Below, piece by piece: positions 37,477 through 49,280 of a DNA stretch of 64,000 nt. A model generated the notes under the pieces. That model worked only from the letters and a program-made list of their open reading frames with translations, was not told the DNA's origin and ran no database searches. The translations under genes were made by a program, and so were the position numbers. The stretch covers positions 310,001 through 374,000 of the forward strand of contig JADFUC010002431.1 in assembly GCA_019722365.1 (NCBI GenBank), in the 5' to 3' direction. This DNA is from Lithospermum erythrorhizon (Eukaryota; Streptophyta; Magnoliopsida; Boraginales; Boraginaceae). Position 1 is the stretch's first letter. Every line of letters begins with the position of its first letter.

Positions 37477-37835
37477 CTCCCTCGATCTTTATTATTTGTC
37501 GCTTAATCATTTTTTATTTTATTTAAATTATTTGTCGCTTAACTTATTTTACACCTTATTTTGTCTAATTTACCCTTAATTAATCAAACCAAATATATTT
37601 TTCATAAATACATTTTCATAAATTTTTCAATTTTAAGAGTATTTTAATTAATATGTAATCATTTCCTTCCATTATATTATGTGTAATTAAATTGAAAAAA
37701 TTAATGAATGATAAGTTATAAAAATAAAAAATGAGCTTTTAGATCATTAATTATTATTAAATGAAATCTAAAATTATCAACTGTCCACTATTTTAAAAAT
37801 AATAAAAAGTGACAAATAATAAGGATTGGAGGAAA
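37477..37835. mobile_element. Stowaway-like MITE downstream of XBAT31
   Basis: The left end CTCCCTCGATCTTTATTATT is followed by TGTCGCTT. The right end in reverse complement reads TTTCCTCCAATCCTTATTAT followed by TTGTCACTTT. TA pairs flank it at 37475-37476 and 37836-37837. The element is 359 bp and AT-rich with no ORF. It sits about 450 bases past the stop codon, so it could lie near or in the 3' end of a long transcript. Confidence 0.85.
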
Positions 37836-38604
37836 TATTATATACTCCATATGGCCATGTACTATTGTTTCATTGTTGGGGATCAATGGGGGAAAAGGAG
37901 TGCAATCAGCAATGGGTAGCAAAGAATCTAGTGCAACGATGCTCCTATCATATCATTGGTTAAATTATGAATATTTTGGAGGTATTTTCTTACATAGGAG
38001 TCAATGTACCCATTTTTGGGACTTGAAACATGACTTGCTATGATTTTGCCTTACGATATGATAATATACGACTACGTATTAATAAAAGAGCCATCCAACT
38101 ATCTAAGCATGTTTATAAAAAATATGGAGTATAAAAAAGCCATGCAAGCATGTGTTTTATTGTTTGTGTATGTTCAAGTTAGTTTTAGCTAGATTATATA
38201 TATATATAAAAAAGAGTTAGTTTTAGCTAGATTGCTTGAAGAAAGAAAAATTAAGTAGTGATTTGATAATTCAATACTACCTTTATCTCAATCTGAGTAG
38301 CTTTAGAAAATGCTTATATAGATATGGATGAGGTAAATGATGGTGATATCCCTAAGTCTATTATACTCTTATTGTCTCCTTCTTTATCATATTAGTTACA
38401 AGAACCGTATGATGTGGAACTCTAAATATAGACAACAGAATAATGAACATAAATTAATCTATGCTTAAAAATAGGAATATATACAAGAAATAGAGAGTAA
38501 ATAATTTTTATTTTAATTATACAACTATTACCATTAGATAATTGAACTTCAACCATTTTGATTTTAAAACTTTGATATGTTTGGTCCAATCAAGGTTATA
38601 TATA

Positions 38605-38836
38605 CACCCTCCGCTTCAATAAAAGTAATTGACGTTTATTTTTTTTTAAAGTTAATTTTGGTATGATTATTAATTATTTATTATTTTAAAAATATATAAA
38701 ATTTATAAAAATTTGGTCGTTTTTAAAATATTTTCTTAATATTAATTTTTTTAACCATATAATTAAAGAATATAGTGAGATTAAAGATTTATACCAGTAT
38801 GTAATAAAGTCAGTGTATTTTGATTGGAGGCATGTG
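38605..38836. mobile_element. Stowaway-like MITE
   Basis: The left end CACCCTCCGCTTCAATAAAA continues with GTAATTGACGTTTA. The right end in reverse complement reads CACATGCCTCCAATCAAAAT followed by ACACTGACTTTA. TA pairs at 38603-38604 and 38837-38838 fit a target duplication. Size is 232 bp. The interior is AT-rich and non-coding. Confidence 0.75.
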
Positions 38837-41559
38837 TATTAATTAGAGAGTAGAAAGTTTATTCATTTCGATCATAAACTTAAACTATCCAATTTTGTAT
38901 GGAGGGGATATTTTTTTTATGTTTTCTACTCTATTTCTAGAGGAATGACCTTACAAAAGAGATTTAAAAAAATGATTTATGTATCATTGTAAATTTGTAA
39001 GGCCAACATAAGTCTTGAGATCTCTATCATTTTCCCACTTGGAGTTTTTTCTATAGGAATCAGATAGGTAAAGTATCATTTTCCCACTACCTTGTACATT
39101 ATCTCACCATCAATCCTGTTCTTTTGTTTAAGTCCAAGAGGTTATATGTTGACTTTTTCTCCTTTTGCTTTCATGAATTTGAGCTGCCTGGCAGTCCACG
39201 GGGGCATATAAAATTGATTTATGATACATGTTAATTTTCCTTATCATAATGATTAATGAATTGTCAAATATCTACTTGCCCAAACTAGTTGATAGCAAAA
39301 TGACACAAGTTAGATAGAATTCAGTTTCTATAAAGACGTCGCTATAAGATTAATGGTATGTGACAATTATTGTAGGGTCCTTAATGAGTAAGATAAGATG
39401 AGAAGTGAAATATCTAAGTTCGTTAGATATTATTTGTGTTACAATTTAGATATATCAAATTTTATTAAATGATTAATTGAGGTATTATGGTCAGTTTGTA
39501 TGATATAATACTTAGATTTAGTGTGTTGGTTTTATTTCAACTTATTAAATGTTTATGTTAAATAAATCATGTCAGATTCGAACCAATATCATTCAACGTA
39601 ATTTTTTAATTGGTTTAGTTTATGGATATAATCACGAACTTAAATGGACATAATATAGTTAACACAATATTTGTTTATATGAAAATGGCACTGCCTATAT
39701 ATAAAAGTTGAAAAGTAATCATATGCTTCCACCAAATAAAAATACAAAATATTTGGATGAACTTATAGTAATTGATAAATATTTACAATTTTCAATTGTA
39801 AGTTAGCGGGAGATAATTTCAATATGTACTTTCAAATAATATGTAATTTTTCCAATTGCAATTTAATTTTGCACTCAGCAAGAACATCATGAGAGGTGCA
39901 ATTTGATTTTTGTGGCTTAGTCATTTGGGCCTTGGAAATATATGCACCCTTCAAGGGTAAAATATAAATCGAGCATATGGTATGTTTGTTCCAATTTTTA
40001 ATTAATTTGAGTTTCGTTTGGTGAATGAAAAATGTTAAATATTCAAATTTCAAAAAGTATAAGATAATAATCGGTATGTTATATTTTTGTATATTGAAAA
40101 TTATAAGTTTTGATATTGTGATTCGGTATGCAATAATTTTATGTTCGTTTTAAGATTTTTGAATTTATATTTTTAATATTTTGATTCCACGTATAAATCG
40201 GTTGTGTTGATTTCGGTTTCTTGTTAATTTTGCGTATGTTAGATTATTAAAATTAATGTTAATTATTAAAATTAATGTTAATTTATTAAATTGAGATAAT
40301 GTCGACAATTTATACAAGGCCATTTTATTTTCTCAATTTGTAATACAATGCAAATCTAACGTGTGGTCCATTTGTTCGTTATAGAAACCAACTCGTGGCG
40401 TGTTTGTCCATTAAACAAAATAAAACTTGCTTGAAAGCATTTGTTGTTGTACCAACCAACAAATGCAGCTTGTGTTCGTTATATAACCAACCCTACGTTT
40501 GGTGCGTTCGGTGATTAAATATTTGTGTACTCCGATTTTACGCTTATATTGCAGTACCTTCATGCGTTCGGGTTCTGTAAAAAATGATTTTCTTTATATT
40601 ACGAGACGAAGCAGTGTGAACAGAATGATTTCAGCCATGCTAAAATGGATTCGACTATGGGTAATATGGAAAGAATTTTGTATCTTGGAAATGAGGGTCT
40701 TGGAATTAGTTTTTAGCCTGAATCATGTGGGATCTTACCTCAACTTGATGGTCAATTATGATTTAGCTCCGTCAGCACATATTGAAAAAAAGGGATGGTG
40801 GGTGTGTTTTTGAAGAAAAAAAAAAACCATATTGAGAAAAGAAATAGAATGTCATTGAACTCTCCTTGAATATTAAATAAGTACGGTTCATGTAGTCATC
40901 TGTTGAAGTTTATTAACATGATTATTCTTTGTTTTAATCATCCACATTTAATTCTTTCTTTCTTTTTGGTAATCGTATGTCAACCTGAGAAATATGGATA
41001 CTTTCCAAAGGTCATGCAGGCGGTTATTATATGTGATGTGAATGAGCAAAATCCATTGAAACTACTAATCAATAAACAATAAACAAGTAGGAATAAAAAC
41101 GACAAACAGATGAGCCATCAGGAAAAATTCATAAGAGTACATGCAAGAGTGTATATTTGCAATGAAAAGGACAACCGCAATATGTATGACTGATTGTCAC
41201 AAATATTAAGAGACAATGCAAAGTCTCATTACATCAGACGGTCTTAAATTTAACAATGGGGCCAATTCTTACTTTCGTACATTATTTTATTATTATTGAA
41301 TATACATTCAAACTCTACTAGTATTAGGCGCAGTTAATTGTCTGGAAATTTATTATAAAAAAAAAAATTATAGTTTTTTTTGGGCAGTGAACTAAAGGCA
41401 CTTATGTTATGATTTTAGTGTACATGGCACTTGTATTTAGTGCACACTGAACTTATAAATACTTATCTTTTTTTAGTGTCATCTTGTTTGCAGACTCATG
41501 CTAACAATTTTGCATTCTTGGAAATGGTATATTCTGCTTAAAATACGCGTTGAGTCCTG

Positions 41560-42015
41560 ATAAAATGACTATTTTGTCCACACAACACTAAAGTATAAGT
41601 TATTGAAATGACTATTTTGCCTCCCCTATTTGCAGAGTATAGTAGTTAGGAAGTTTCATTAGGAGCAAAATTGTCATTTCACTAAAGATAATATAATGTT
41701 GTCTCCTTCCTGCACGCCTATTTCCGATTTGTAGCTTGTTTGATTTTCATGTACTTGTCAAAATCCTACTACGTTTGAAATGGGGGGTGGGGAAATTGTG
41801 AGTAGGGGTAGGGGGTGGAGGCTGGTAGAGTGGGGAGGCAATGACATCTGTTTTTAGTGAAATGTCGATTTTGCGTAATGAAGCTTGCAACTACATGCTT
41901 GCAAATGGGGGGAGGGGCAAAAATGGTCATTTCACATCTATCTTTTTAGTGTTAGGGACAAAATAGTCATTTCTTGTGAGCAATGTGTATTTTAGGGTAA
42001 TATAGTCATTTCACT
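41560..42015. repeat. Cluster of AAATGACTATTTTG motifs in both orientations
   Basis: The word AAATGACTATTTTG or close variants appears near 41567 and 41606. Its complement form, AAAATNGTCATTTC, appears near 41668, 41922, 41957 and 42001. The same word occurs in the foldback element at 7050. Both orientations and even spread suggest nested or internally repeated non-autonomous elements. I could not place the ends. Confidence 0.5.
41782..41815 (+). other. G-run tract with quadruplex potential
   Basis: Four runs of four or more G (GGGGGG, GGGG, GGGG, GGGGG) fall within 34 bases in otherwise AT-rich DNA, with loops of 1, 12 and 2 bases. The pattern meets a relaxed G-quadruplex rule (one long loop). 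No gene lies nearby. Confidence 0.55.
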
Positions 42016-43899
42016 AATGAAAATTAGGTGTATAGAATTCGAGTGCACGCTAAAAATGTATAGGCTGCGCAGAGGAAGTTTGAGGGTGTCTTGGAATCAC
42101 CCAAAAATAGTCTGAGGGCCAGCATGAAGCCCAAATCGTAGATGCGAGCGCTTTTCGGTATGGCGCTTCTTTTTTTTATATAGTGTATGAAAGTTAAATA
42201 ACACAATTGTGAAATCGATTCTTTGGGCAGCGTTGTTAGACATTGTCAGTAACATTGATTAATGATTACAAATATGTGACAGTAAAACTGAAATAAATAG
42301 TCACGAAATTAAAAGGCATAAAATTAGCAGTTAGGTGCGATGTAACACGCACAAGTGCAGGCGGTTGCCTGGCTGAAGAGTCTCTTGAGATATTCTGAAT
42401 AATGACTTTATCTTCGCCGAGCGGTTGCCATTCGACTCCAAACTAAGCAGTCTGGCTACTTCCTTAACATCCATAGCCTTATTTCGGTGTTCTGATGAAA
42501 ACTCTGATGATTGTTATATAACGTAGTGTCGCCATGATCGTATATTCGATTAGAAGTTTAGAGGGTGCTTACAACTTGGCATTCAGCTCTGTGAAGAAAT
42601 ATCTTTCTACCGAATCATTTAGCTTCGCTCTTGTAGTAGAATAAAGAATTATTATATATCACGGTGGTGAATCATTTAGATCTATGAGCTGACAACTTTA
42701 TATAGGATTAGGCGCACAAATATATATGAAAATGTCACTCAATAAGCAATCTTTCAATATATGCAATCCCCAAATGTTCGTACTTATATTTCGAGGATTA
42801 TTACAATATAGTCTTGTATTTGAGAAATCTTTCAGCAAAATCAGGAAAATATCTCTTAGGAACTTACTAAAATCGTGATCTAGAAAATAAAGTATTAAAC
42901 GATGGCTTGAAGCTGTCGTATTATTTTGATAGTTGGTTTAACAACTAGTGGCTATTGATTTCTTTTTCTTATGATAAAATAGTATGCGGCAGCTTGGCGG
43001 TGTATATAAATTAGTGAAACATAAAACTAAAAATGCATATTATTGTTTCTAATTAAAATTCATGGTTAAAAGAGATAATAAAGAATAGATATACATGTTG
43101 CACAATAATAAAATACACATAGAAGCTTGATAAAAAAAAAGATAAAGAAAATACAGACAATTAATTTTGACATGCTTGCTTCAATCAATAATAAATAGTA
43201 GCTTCTTGAAATTAGTTAAAAATTGATTTAATAAAAATTACCTATAAACCAAAAACAAATCGAAAAGCAATAATAGGTAATTACCTTTAGTAGGACTATT
43301 GTTTTCTTTCCGACAAATGCTAAAGTGAAAAAGCAGAAGTTAAAAAAAGGCTGGAAGTTTAGGATTAGTTGTAAGAAATAGAGTCAGTTATAAAAAAATT
43401 GAAAATGAACGTGGGGCTTCAACTCAAGAACATGGGGCTTCAAGTAGCAACCGTTTTATATATGGGGTAGATTTGAATATTTCTTGTTCTTTATTTATTT
43501 TTAATTTAATTAAATATAGTAAAAATATAAATTTAATTAAATGAAAATATGTTTTAAGAAAATTATAATTATTTATAATATTAATAAATAATCAATATTA
43601 AAAATTATGAGAGATAAATAATCAACATTAAAAATGTGGTGTATATATTATTGAGTTGGAATATTGGAATAGATTGTGGGGCCCAAAAGGACATCAATAA
43701 TACTCTATTGGAAAATGTATATGTTTGTGTTTGTTATTTGATTATGTGGAAAAGAGAAGATGTGATATGGAAGAGAATAGTGAAATGTAATCTTACGTCC
43801 CGGTAAAATGTGTGTGTGTGATATGTTTGATATGATTTGATTAGTGCTTTTCATCTGTCAGAGATGCATCTTACTTTCGGGCTGTCACCATAAAATTTC

Positions 43900-43961
43900 A
43901 CGATGTTAAAGCGTCTTGTGCAGGGGAATAGTCCCAGGATGGGTGACCAGTTTAGGAAGTT
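43900..43961 (+). promoter_or_regulatory. 5S rRNA-like promoter segment in the 5' LTR
   Basis: CGATGTTAAAGCGTCTTGTG resembles the 5S A-box region (GAAGTTAAGCGTGCTTGG). After it come GGGAATAGTCC, the exact C-box word AGGATGGGTGACC at about 43936-43948, and GGAAGT. It is part of the LTR, not a genuine 5S gene, since the flanks do not match 5S rRNA. Confidence 0.8.
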
Positions 43962-44357
43962 TCGGTGAAGCGCGTGGTGAGGACAAAAGCGATGTTGGAA
44001 AGGCTTCGTGGTGGTTTGTGAGGCCAGTCCGTCCGTCGATAATGTCTTGACGCAGTGTAGGGTAGGTGATTCTAGATGAGTATCGGAAACTGGCCAGGTC
44101 GGGATTTGTGGGGCCCAAGTGTTATACGGTATGAAGTGCGGGCAGCACTCTTGAGGCCGTGAGGCCACCTACAGAGATCTCGCTGGCGGATAGATGCAGT
44201 CTTGGATGTGTTGTGGCTCAGCAGGGGCGTTGAGTATTTAAGTGGGGAGGTTGTAATGCGGCCCATGAAAAATGTGTGTGTGTGTGTGTGTGATATGATT
44301 TGATTGATCTTTTCATGCCGTCAAGATGGATCTTGCTTCGGGCTAAATACCGTAGGC

Positions 44358-44420
44358 TTCCGATGTTAAGCGTCGCTTTGACACGGGGTAGTCCCAGGAT
44401 GGGTGGCCGCTGGGAAGTTT
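44358..44420 (+). promoter_or_regulatory. 5S rRNA-like promoter segment in the 3' LTR
   Basis: TTCCGATGTTAAGCGTCGCT is closer to the 5S A-box region than in the 5' LTR. GGGGTAGTCCCAGGATGGGT follows, then GGCCGCTGGGAAGTTT. The C box has GGTGGCC in place of GGTGACC, so one base differs. The two LTRs have thus decayed independently. Confidence 0.8.
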
Positions 44421-44595
44421 CGGTGGCGTGAGTGAGACAAGCGTGGTGGAAAGGCTGGTGGTGGTTTATGGGGGTAAGTCCATCAAATCGATAATGTCAC
44501 CCAGGCCGGTGAGTGGGGCCGGGGCGTTACGTGAAATAAATAAAACTATTCTGCATGGTATAAGATTCAATATAACAGAGTGCATGGTTACTTTT

Positions 44596-45246
44596 GAGAT
44601 AATTGCACAAATAGTCCTTGGAGTTTGGTAAAAAACAAAACTTAGTCCTTAGAGTTTGTGTTGGTGCACTGGTAGTCCTTGAAGTTTCAAATATGTTGCA
44701 AAAATTTTGACTCGAAAGGATCAGAACCTATTATCGGTGGTCGGTTCGAATTGTCGGCAAAAAAAATTGGATGAGGACCCGAGCAGGTAAGCCTCTGAGG
44801 GTGAATCTGGTCTCCGTTTTTGGTCCAATTACGGGTGGGTTTCATGGTACTAAAAAAATTGGATATTTCGTTTCGGATTTCTTGATATTTCGGTCTGGAT
44901 TTGGGGTATTTCGGTTCGAAATTAGAATATTTTTGTGATATAGCAAAAATTCACGTATTTATCGGATTATCGATCAGGTTTCGTTCGGTATCGACAAAAA
45001 ATTATACTCGGGACATGACTTATAACGGTGAATATTCGTCGAGGCGATTTTCACGGTACGGGTGGTTTCGATTTGTCGATCAAATAATAACAACAATAAT
45101 ATGGAACACAGGGACTCTTAGTGTACGATGCAAACTTTAGAAATTTGTTTGTGCAACTAATATATAATTATAAGGGTATCATTACCAACATACAAATGGA
45201 GGATTAAGTCTTGTACCAAACTTGAGAATTATTTTGTGCTCTTATC
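44596..45246. mobile_element. Non-autonomous Mutator-type element with 9-bp target duplication
   Basis: The ends are related in inverted orientation: GAGATAATTGCACAAATAGT at the left and, in reverse complement, GATAAGAGCACAAAATAATT at the right, both continuing into AGTTTGGTA and AGTCCTT/AATCCT words. The exact 9-bp sequence GTTACTTTT flanks both sides (44587-44595 and 45247-45255). Nine bases is the Mutator hallmark. The 651-bp interior has no transposase and contains GGTTCGAATTGTCGG-type words. The element begins only 64 bases after the Cassandra 3' LTR. Confidence 0.82.
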
Positions 45247-45445
45247 GTTACTTTTCAACCGAACACATGCATCACTTCCTAATGTCTTTGGAATTGGCTT
45301 TTCTTGATTTTGCTTATTTCTCTTTTTTTCTTACCGCAAAAAGGCAAGAGACATTTAAAAAATGAACTGCCTAAAGCACAACCAATTGACTGCTTAGTAA
45401 CGAAATCAAAAAGTTTATGTATAGATAAGAAAAAGATAAGAAAAA

Positions 45446-46762
45446 GGGTTAATGGTAATGGTAATGGCAATGACAATCACATATGTTTATAAGATGTTTT
45501 AGTTGATTATCTATGTTTCAAATCGTAAAAGTTATTCAATATCTTTAAAAATGTTGATCGATCACGCGTTCGTCGGGTGAGGCAATGACTTTTAGTAAAG
45601 TATTTTGTCTTTTAAACTTGTCAAGCAGGGTGTCATTAGAACTTTCAAAGATAGGTGATCGATTGGGACGGTTTAAAACATAAGTGATCGACTAAAAACA
45701 TTAGGTAAACATATGTGATTGACTGTTAACATTAAGCAAATATAGGCAACCATAGCTGAGCTAATTTAGTCAATTTCATATTTAAACGTTCTTAATGATA
45801 AAAACATACATTGTAATATTTGATACTTATTTCTCCACCGATTTTGTTACTTCTGAATTTTAATTTATGACATAATTTTTGATATCGATGAATAGCAAAA
45901 TTGGGCAACAAATTCTTTATCTTTGTTTTTCTCCCGTTTTGCAATACTCAAAAGCAGTCATCTTGGTTTAACTTCAAGATTAAAACCTCTCGCTTGGCGA
46001 ATGTCGTGATGGAGAGATATAGAAAGCGAGAAATGGGGGGTAGAAGAAGGCATAGAAAGCAGGGTGGATTATAATTGAAAGTGTCGTTTTGTAATCATGA
46101 TCATAGCCTCTAAACGATACTCAAATTAGCAAACTCTCGCACAATAGCAGTCCATGCGATCTCGCCGTGATCATCTTTAGTTTGAATTAATTCGATTGAT
46201 GACTATCTTCCTAATTTCGATATGTGTGGTGCTTGGTAGGTTTGGGTAAATTGCGAATCTTTTATTTTTCTTATTTTGGTGGAGTTCAATGTTCAGTGGA
46301 AATGGGGTTTGAATTAGGAAGATGAAGATGATGATTAAGATTATTAATTTGTCGAATAAATTGCGAGCGAGATTGTAATTAAGGGGAGAAAGGAGGTGTC
46401 AAATGTTAAAAGAGAAGTATTTTGGAATTAGGTAATAATATTTAAATATTGGAAATGACTTCACATTACCTCGTATATTTACACAATATTTATTAATTCG
46501 ATCGCGCATGTTTCTGATGTTTAGTCGATCCTTTTATGTTTGGCTTAATCCGTCGATCCACTTATCTTTTGAAAAAGTTCGATCGATCACCGTTTGATTA
46601 AGTGAAAACGAAAATACACTTCTTGAAAAGAGTGGCATGTTATCGTGGCCGGAATGGGTGCGACTTCGGACATTTTTAACGATAGATGATCGGCGGGGCG
46701 GTTTAGCTTGAATGTCGGTAGCTTGTCATATAAATATAGGTGATTGTCATTGGCATTAACCC
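45446..46762. mobile_element. Probable second Mutator-type element, ~1.3 kb
   Basis: The left end GGGTTAATGGTAATGGTAAT continues to GGCAATGACAATCACATATG. The right end in reverse complement reads GGGTTAATGCCAATGACAAT followed by CACCTATATTTATA. The left end carries an extra GTAATGGTAATG insertion. Flanking 9-mers, TAAGAAAAA and TAAAAAAAT, agree at 7 of 9 positions, which would be a decayed 9-bp duplication. GATCGATCACG at 45555 and CGATCGATCACCG at 46580 also occur towards both ends. The interior around 45.95-46.4 kb is less AT-rich, but I see no gene fragment I can name. Confidence 0.6.
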
Positions 46763-47941
46763 TAAAAAAATTACAAAAATTTAGAAGACGAATTAAATTT
46801 TTTTTTGGAAGAATATACCGTAATATTTTATTTTCCAATAATAAACGTATATTCTTCAAAAGCTTAGAAGTGGTGAGTGTTTTCTATACCCGTGGTTCCA
46901 CCACTAATGTGACTACTCACTACTAGTACACAATAATGAAGAGTACAATTAACCACCGCCTGTCCAGCAGCATTATTAGAGTGCCAGAATTCAGAACATG
47001 GAATTATAGGAGGGAGATATTCCAGGATACTACAGTCTACAGGTGAAAAAAGATGAAGATTGAAATGACAAATCATTTGCAACAATTTGAGGTAAACAAT
47101 AATAATGAGTGTATTATTTTTTATTTTTTAAATTATCTTTGAGGTAAACAAATCATCTGCCTTTCACTCTGTGTTACAGTCATTAAAATAATAATGCCTG
47201 TATTATTTTTTTTTAAATTATCTTTTAAAATGAACAATATATATATATTATAATATCAACAATACAGAATGTCATACGTCATACGAAGTGTAACATATCA
47301 TCGGTTCTCAACTTCTCATGTGTACATATATAATCATTTGTAGTCTAGGAATGTAATTTGACCTACTCCTTGTCAGTTTAAGCAGCACTTGGGCTCTTAA
47401 CGTATTTTTGTTTTAACATTTATTTCATATATATAATTATTAAATTTAATACAATAAATATTAGTATAATTTTTAAAATATATTTTAATAAAATTTAATA
47501 TTTTAATTATTTTTAAAATAAATTTTAATAATATTTTAATAATTTTTTATTTCATATATATTTTAAAAGTATATTTTTAATAGTACATATATATTTTTTG
47601 AATTTAAAAATACTAAGCCAATATTTTAATCTGATAAATAATATTATAATTTGTATTTGGAGGTCACGTATTAGGATATGATGGTTGGTTAGGAAAGTTG
47701 TAATTTGAAAAAAGCATAATTTTTGTAGGATCGTTTTCATGTCGAAGAGAAAAGTGATTAAAAGAAGGAGCTAAAAAGGTGTAAAAACTTGATTTTTTTT
47801 TATGTCCCGAATGACCTGAAGCGCAGAACACATTTATAGAGCTGAAAAATAAAAATAGTGGTATAATTTTTTTTTATTGCTTAATTATTGTGCCAAAAAA
47901 TAATTTAAAAATGAGGTGAAAAAAAATTTATCAATGAACCG

Positions 47942-47994
47942 GCGCCACGCGTCTAGCATTGCGGCAGTCGCTGAGCTGCGGCCAGGCGTGGCGC
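47942..47994. repeat. GC-rich hairpin in AT-rich DNA
   Basis: GCGCCACGC at 47942-47950 pairs exactly with GCGTGGCGC at 47986-47994. The loop is itself GC-rich and contains further partly complementary words (GCGGCAG, CTGCGGCC). No poly-T tail in the right place makes it a terminator, and no known RNA gene fits. Confidence 0.7.
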
Positions 47995-48987
47995 GTGCTA
48001 GTAAACTCCACTTTTTGTTTTTTTTAATTTCGGAGCTCACATTTGGGAATAATCAGAGATGGTCAGATTAATTTTACTCCCCGATCCTACGAAGTGTTAA
48101 ATTTGATGTTTATTAATCTTACGTATGAAGTAATTACCAGCTTGTCTGAGTGATCACTTACATAGCCTGGAAAATACGTAAAGCTTACCCCAGGAGAAAG
48201 AGATAAAATATCACAGATTTTCTTCAACCCTAGATCGGCCATGCAGAGGTTGGTAGCCTAGCCCCAGAGGCCATCCTTCTTCTTCCTACCATCAAATCAA
48301 TCATAGAAATTTAAGTATTTTTCAATAAATAAAAGGGGGAAAAGATGGGGAGAATGTACATGTCGAGTCATTGACAACCTAGTTACTTGTTGGTTTGTGC
48401 TAGATTGATGCAATTTTGATCATTCATAGATAGACAAATGATCATAAAATTTACTGTTGTCTTTAACAGGATTAAACATTTAAAAGGCTATCTTTTCTTG
48501 TTGTACTGTAATGAAGCAACATAATCGCAGATAAATGGTATGATCACATCACCAACTTACATAATCATTGATTTATGTTCTAAAAACATAGAGGTATATA
48601 CTTAGATTTTGATGATTTGTATTTTTTAAAATAATTATCTTTTAACGTAATTCATCACCTTTTTTAAAGTCACGTAGCAATCGTGTGACCTATTATTATT
48701 GGCTTCTTCGTCATTTCAATTTCATAAATATAGTACTTGTTTTAGTCATGTAAGTGATAGAAACTTGACAAAAACTCCTAAAATAGGTCTTGTGATAGAC
48801 GCGAGATATAAAAAACAATCACTTACAAGTCAAAGTGAACAATAGCATAAATCGAGAACGGCTACGGTTCATTAATGTTGATTAATCTTTATGAGTACGA
48901 TTTGATGTAAAAAATGAATTACAGCATCATTTAAAGTGTGATGGTACAATTAAAAAAATTCAAATAGATCTCGTCATCTGAAACATA

Positions 48988-49235
48988 CTCCACTCCATTG
49001 CAAAAAAGTGATAATCCCAGTCAAAAAGTGATTTATTAAGTAATTATGAAATCGATAGAAAAAGTAATAAAGTTTCGCGATTTTGATATGATGTAGGATT
49101 ATTAACGATTAAAAGCAGATAAGGAATGATGATAAGAAATTTTGTAAATTTCAATGCGTAAAGTTGCATTAAATAGCAATCGATTATTTTGAAGCAAAAT
49201 TTTTAGGTAGATGTTTTATTTTGAGACGGAGGGAG
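48988..49235. mobile_element. Stowaway-like MITE
   Basis: The left end CTCCACTCCATTGCAAAAAA and, in reverse complement, the right end CTCCCTCCGTCTCAAAATAA share the canonical Stowaway start. TA pairs lie at 48986-48987 and 49236-49237. Size is 248 bp and there is no ORF. Confidence 0.7.
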
Positions 49236-49280
49236 TAATTAAGAAGGTGTTTTTAACTTTTGTAGCGAACATGCACCAAA

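Larger units (their letters stand above)
37024..43780. other. Intergenic, MITE-rich, no gene seen
   Basis: The first few hundred bases are the 3' flank of the XBAT31-like gene. ORFs at 37267-37579, 39832-40053, 40499-40813 and 42024-42206 lack any family signature and have poor composition for genes. Repeats and a G-rich tract are listed separately. Confidence 0.5.
43786..44531 (+). mobile_element. Complete Cassandra-type TRIM retrotransposon
   Basis: A short non-coding LTR retrotransposon. The 5' LTR is 43786-44125 and the 3' LTR 44252-44531. The target duplication TGAAA is at 43781-43785 and 44532-44536. LTRs start TGTAAT and end near GTTAC/GTTATA. Each LTR contains 5S rRNA-like sequence, the hallmark of Cassandra, which uses a Pol III promoter of 5S type. 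Right after the 5' LTR, GGTATGAAGTGC resembles a decayed initiator-methionine tRNA primer site (TGGTATCAGAGC). GTGGGGAGG just before the 3' LTR is a polypurine tract. The total of 746 bp and ~126-bp internal region fit the family. The 3' LTR lacks about 40 bases present in the 5' LTR, around 44045-44090. The ORFs here are chance. Confidence 0.87.
46763..49280. other. Intergenic, no gene seen
   Basis: AT-rich DNA with one MITE and one GC-rich hairpin, listed separately. ORFs at 46864-47085 and 47552-47740 are AT-driven or lack a family signature. Confidence 0.5.

Noticed and set aside
43851..44168. Proline/threonine-rich ORFs on the minus strand
   Set aside because: They fall wholly inside the Cassandra-type element and arise from its GC-richer LTR sequence.
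43900..44420. Two tandem 5S rRNA genes
   Set aside because: Only the internal promoter part resembles 5S. The two segments are embedded in LTRs with a target duplication, so they belong to a retrotransposon.
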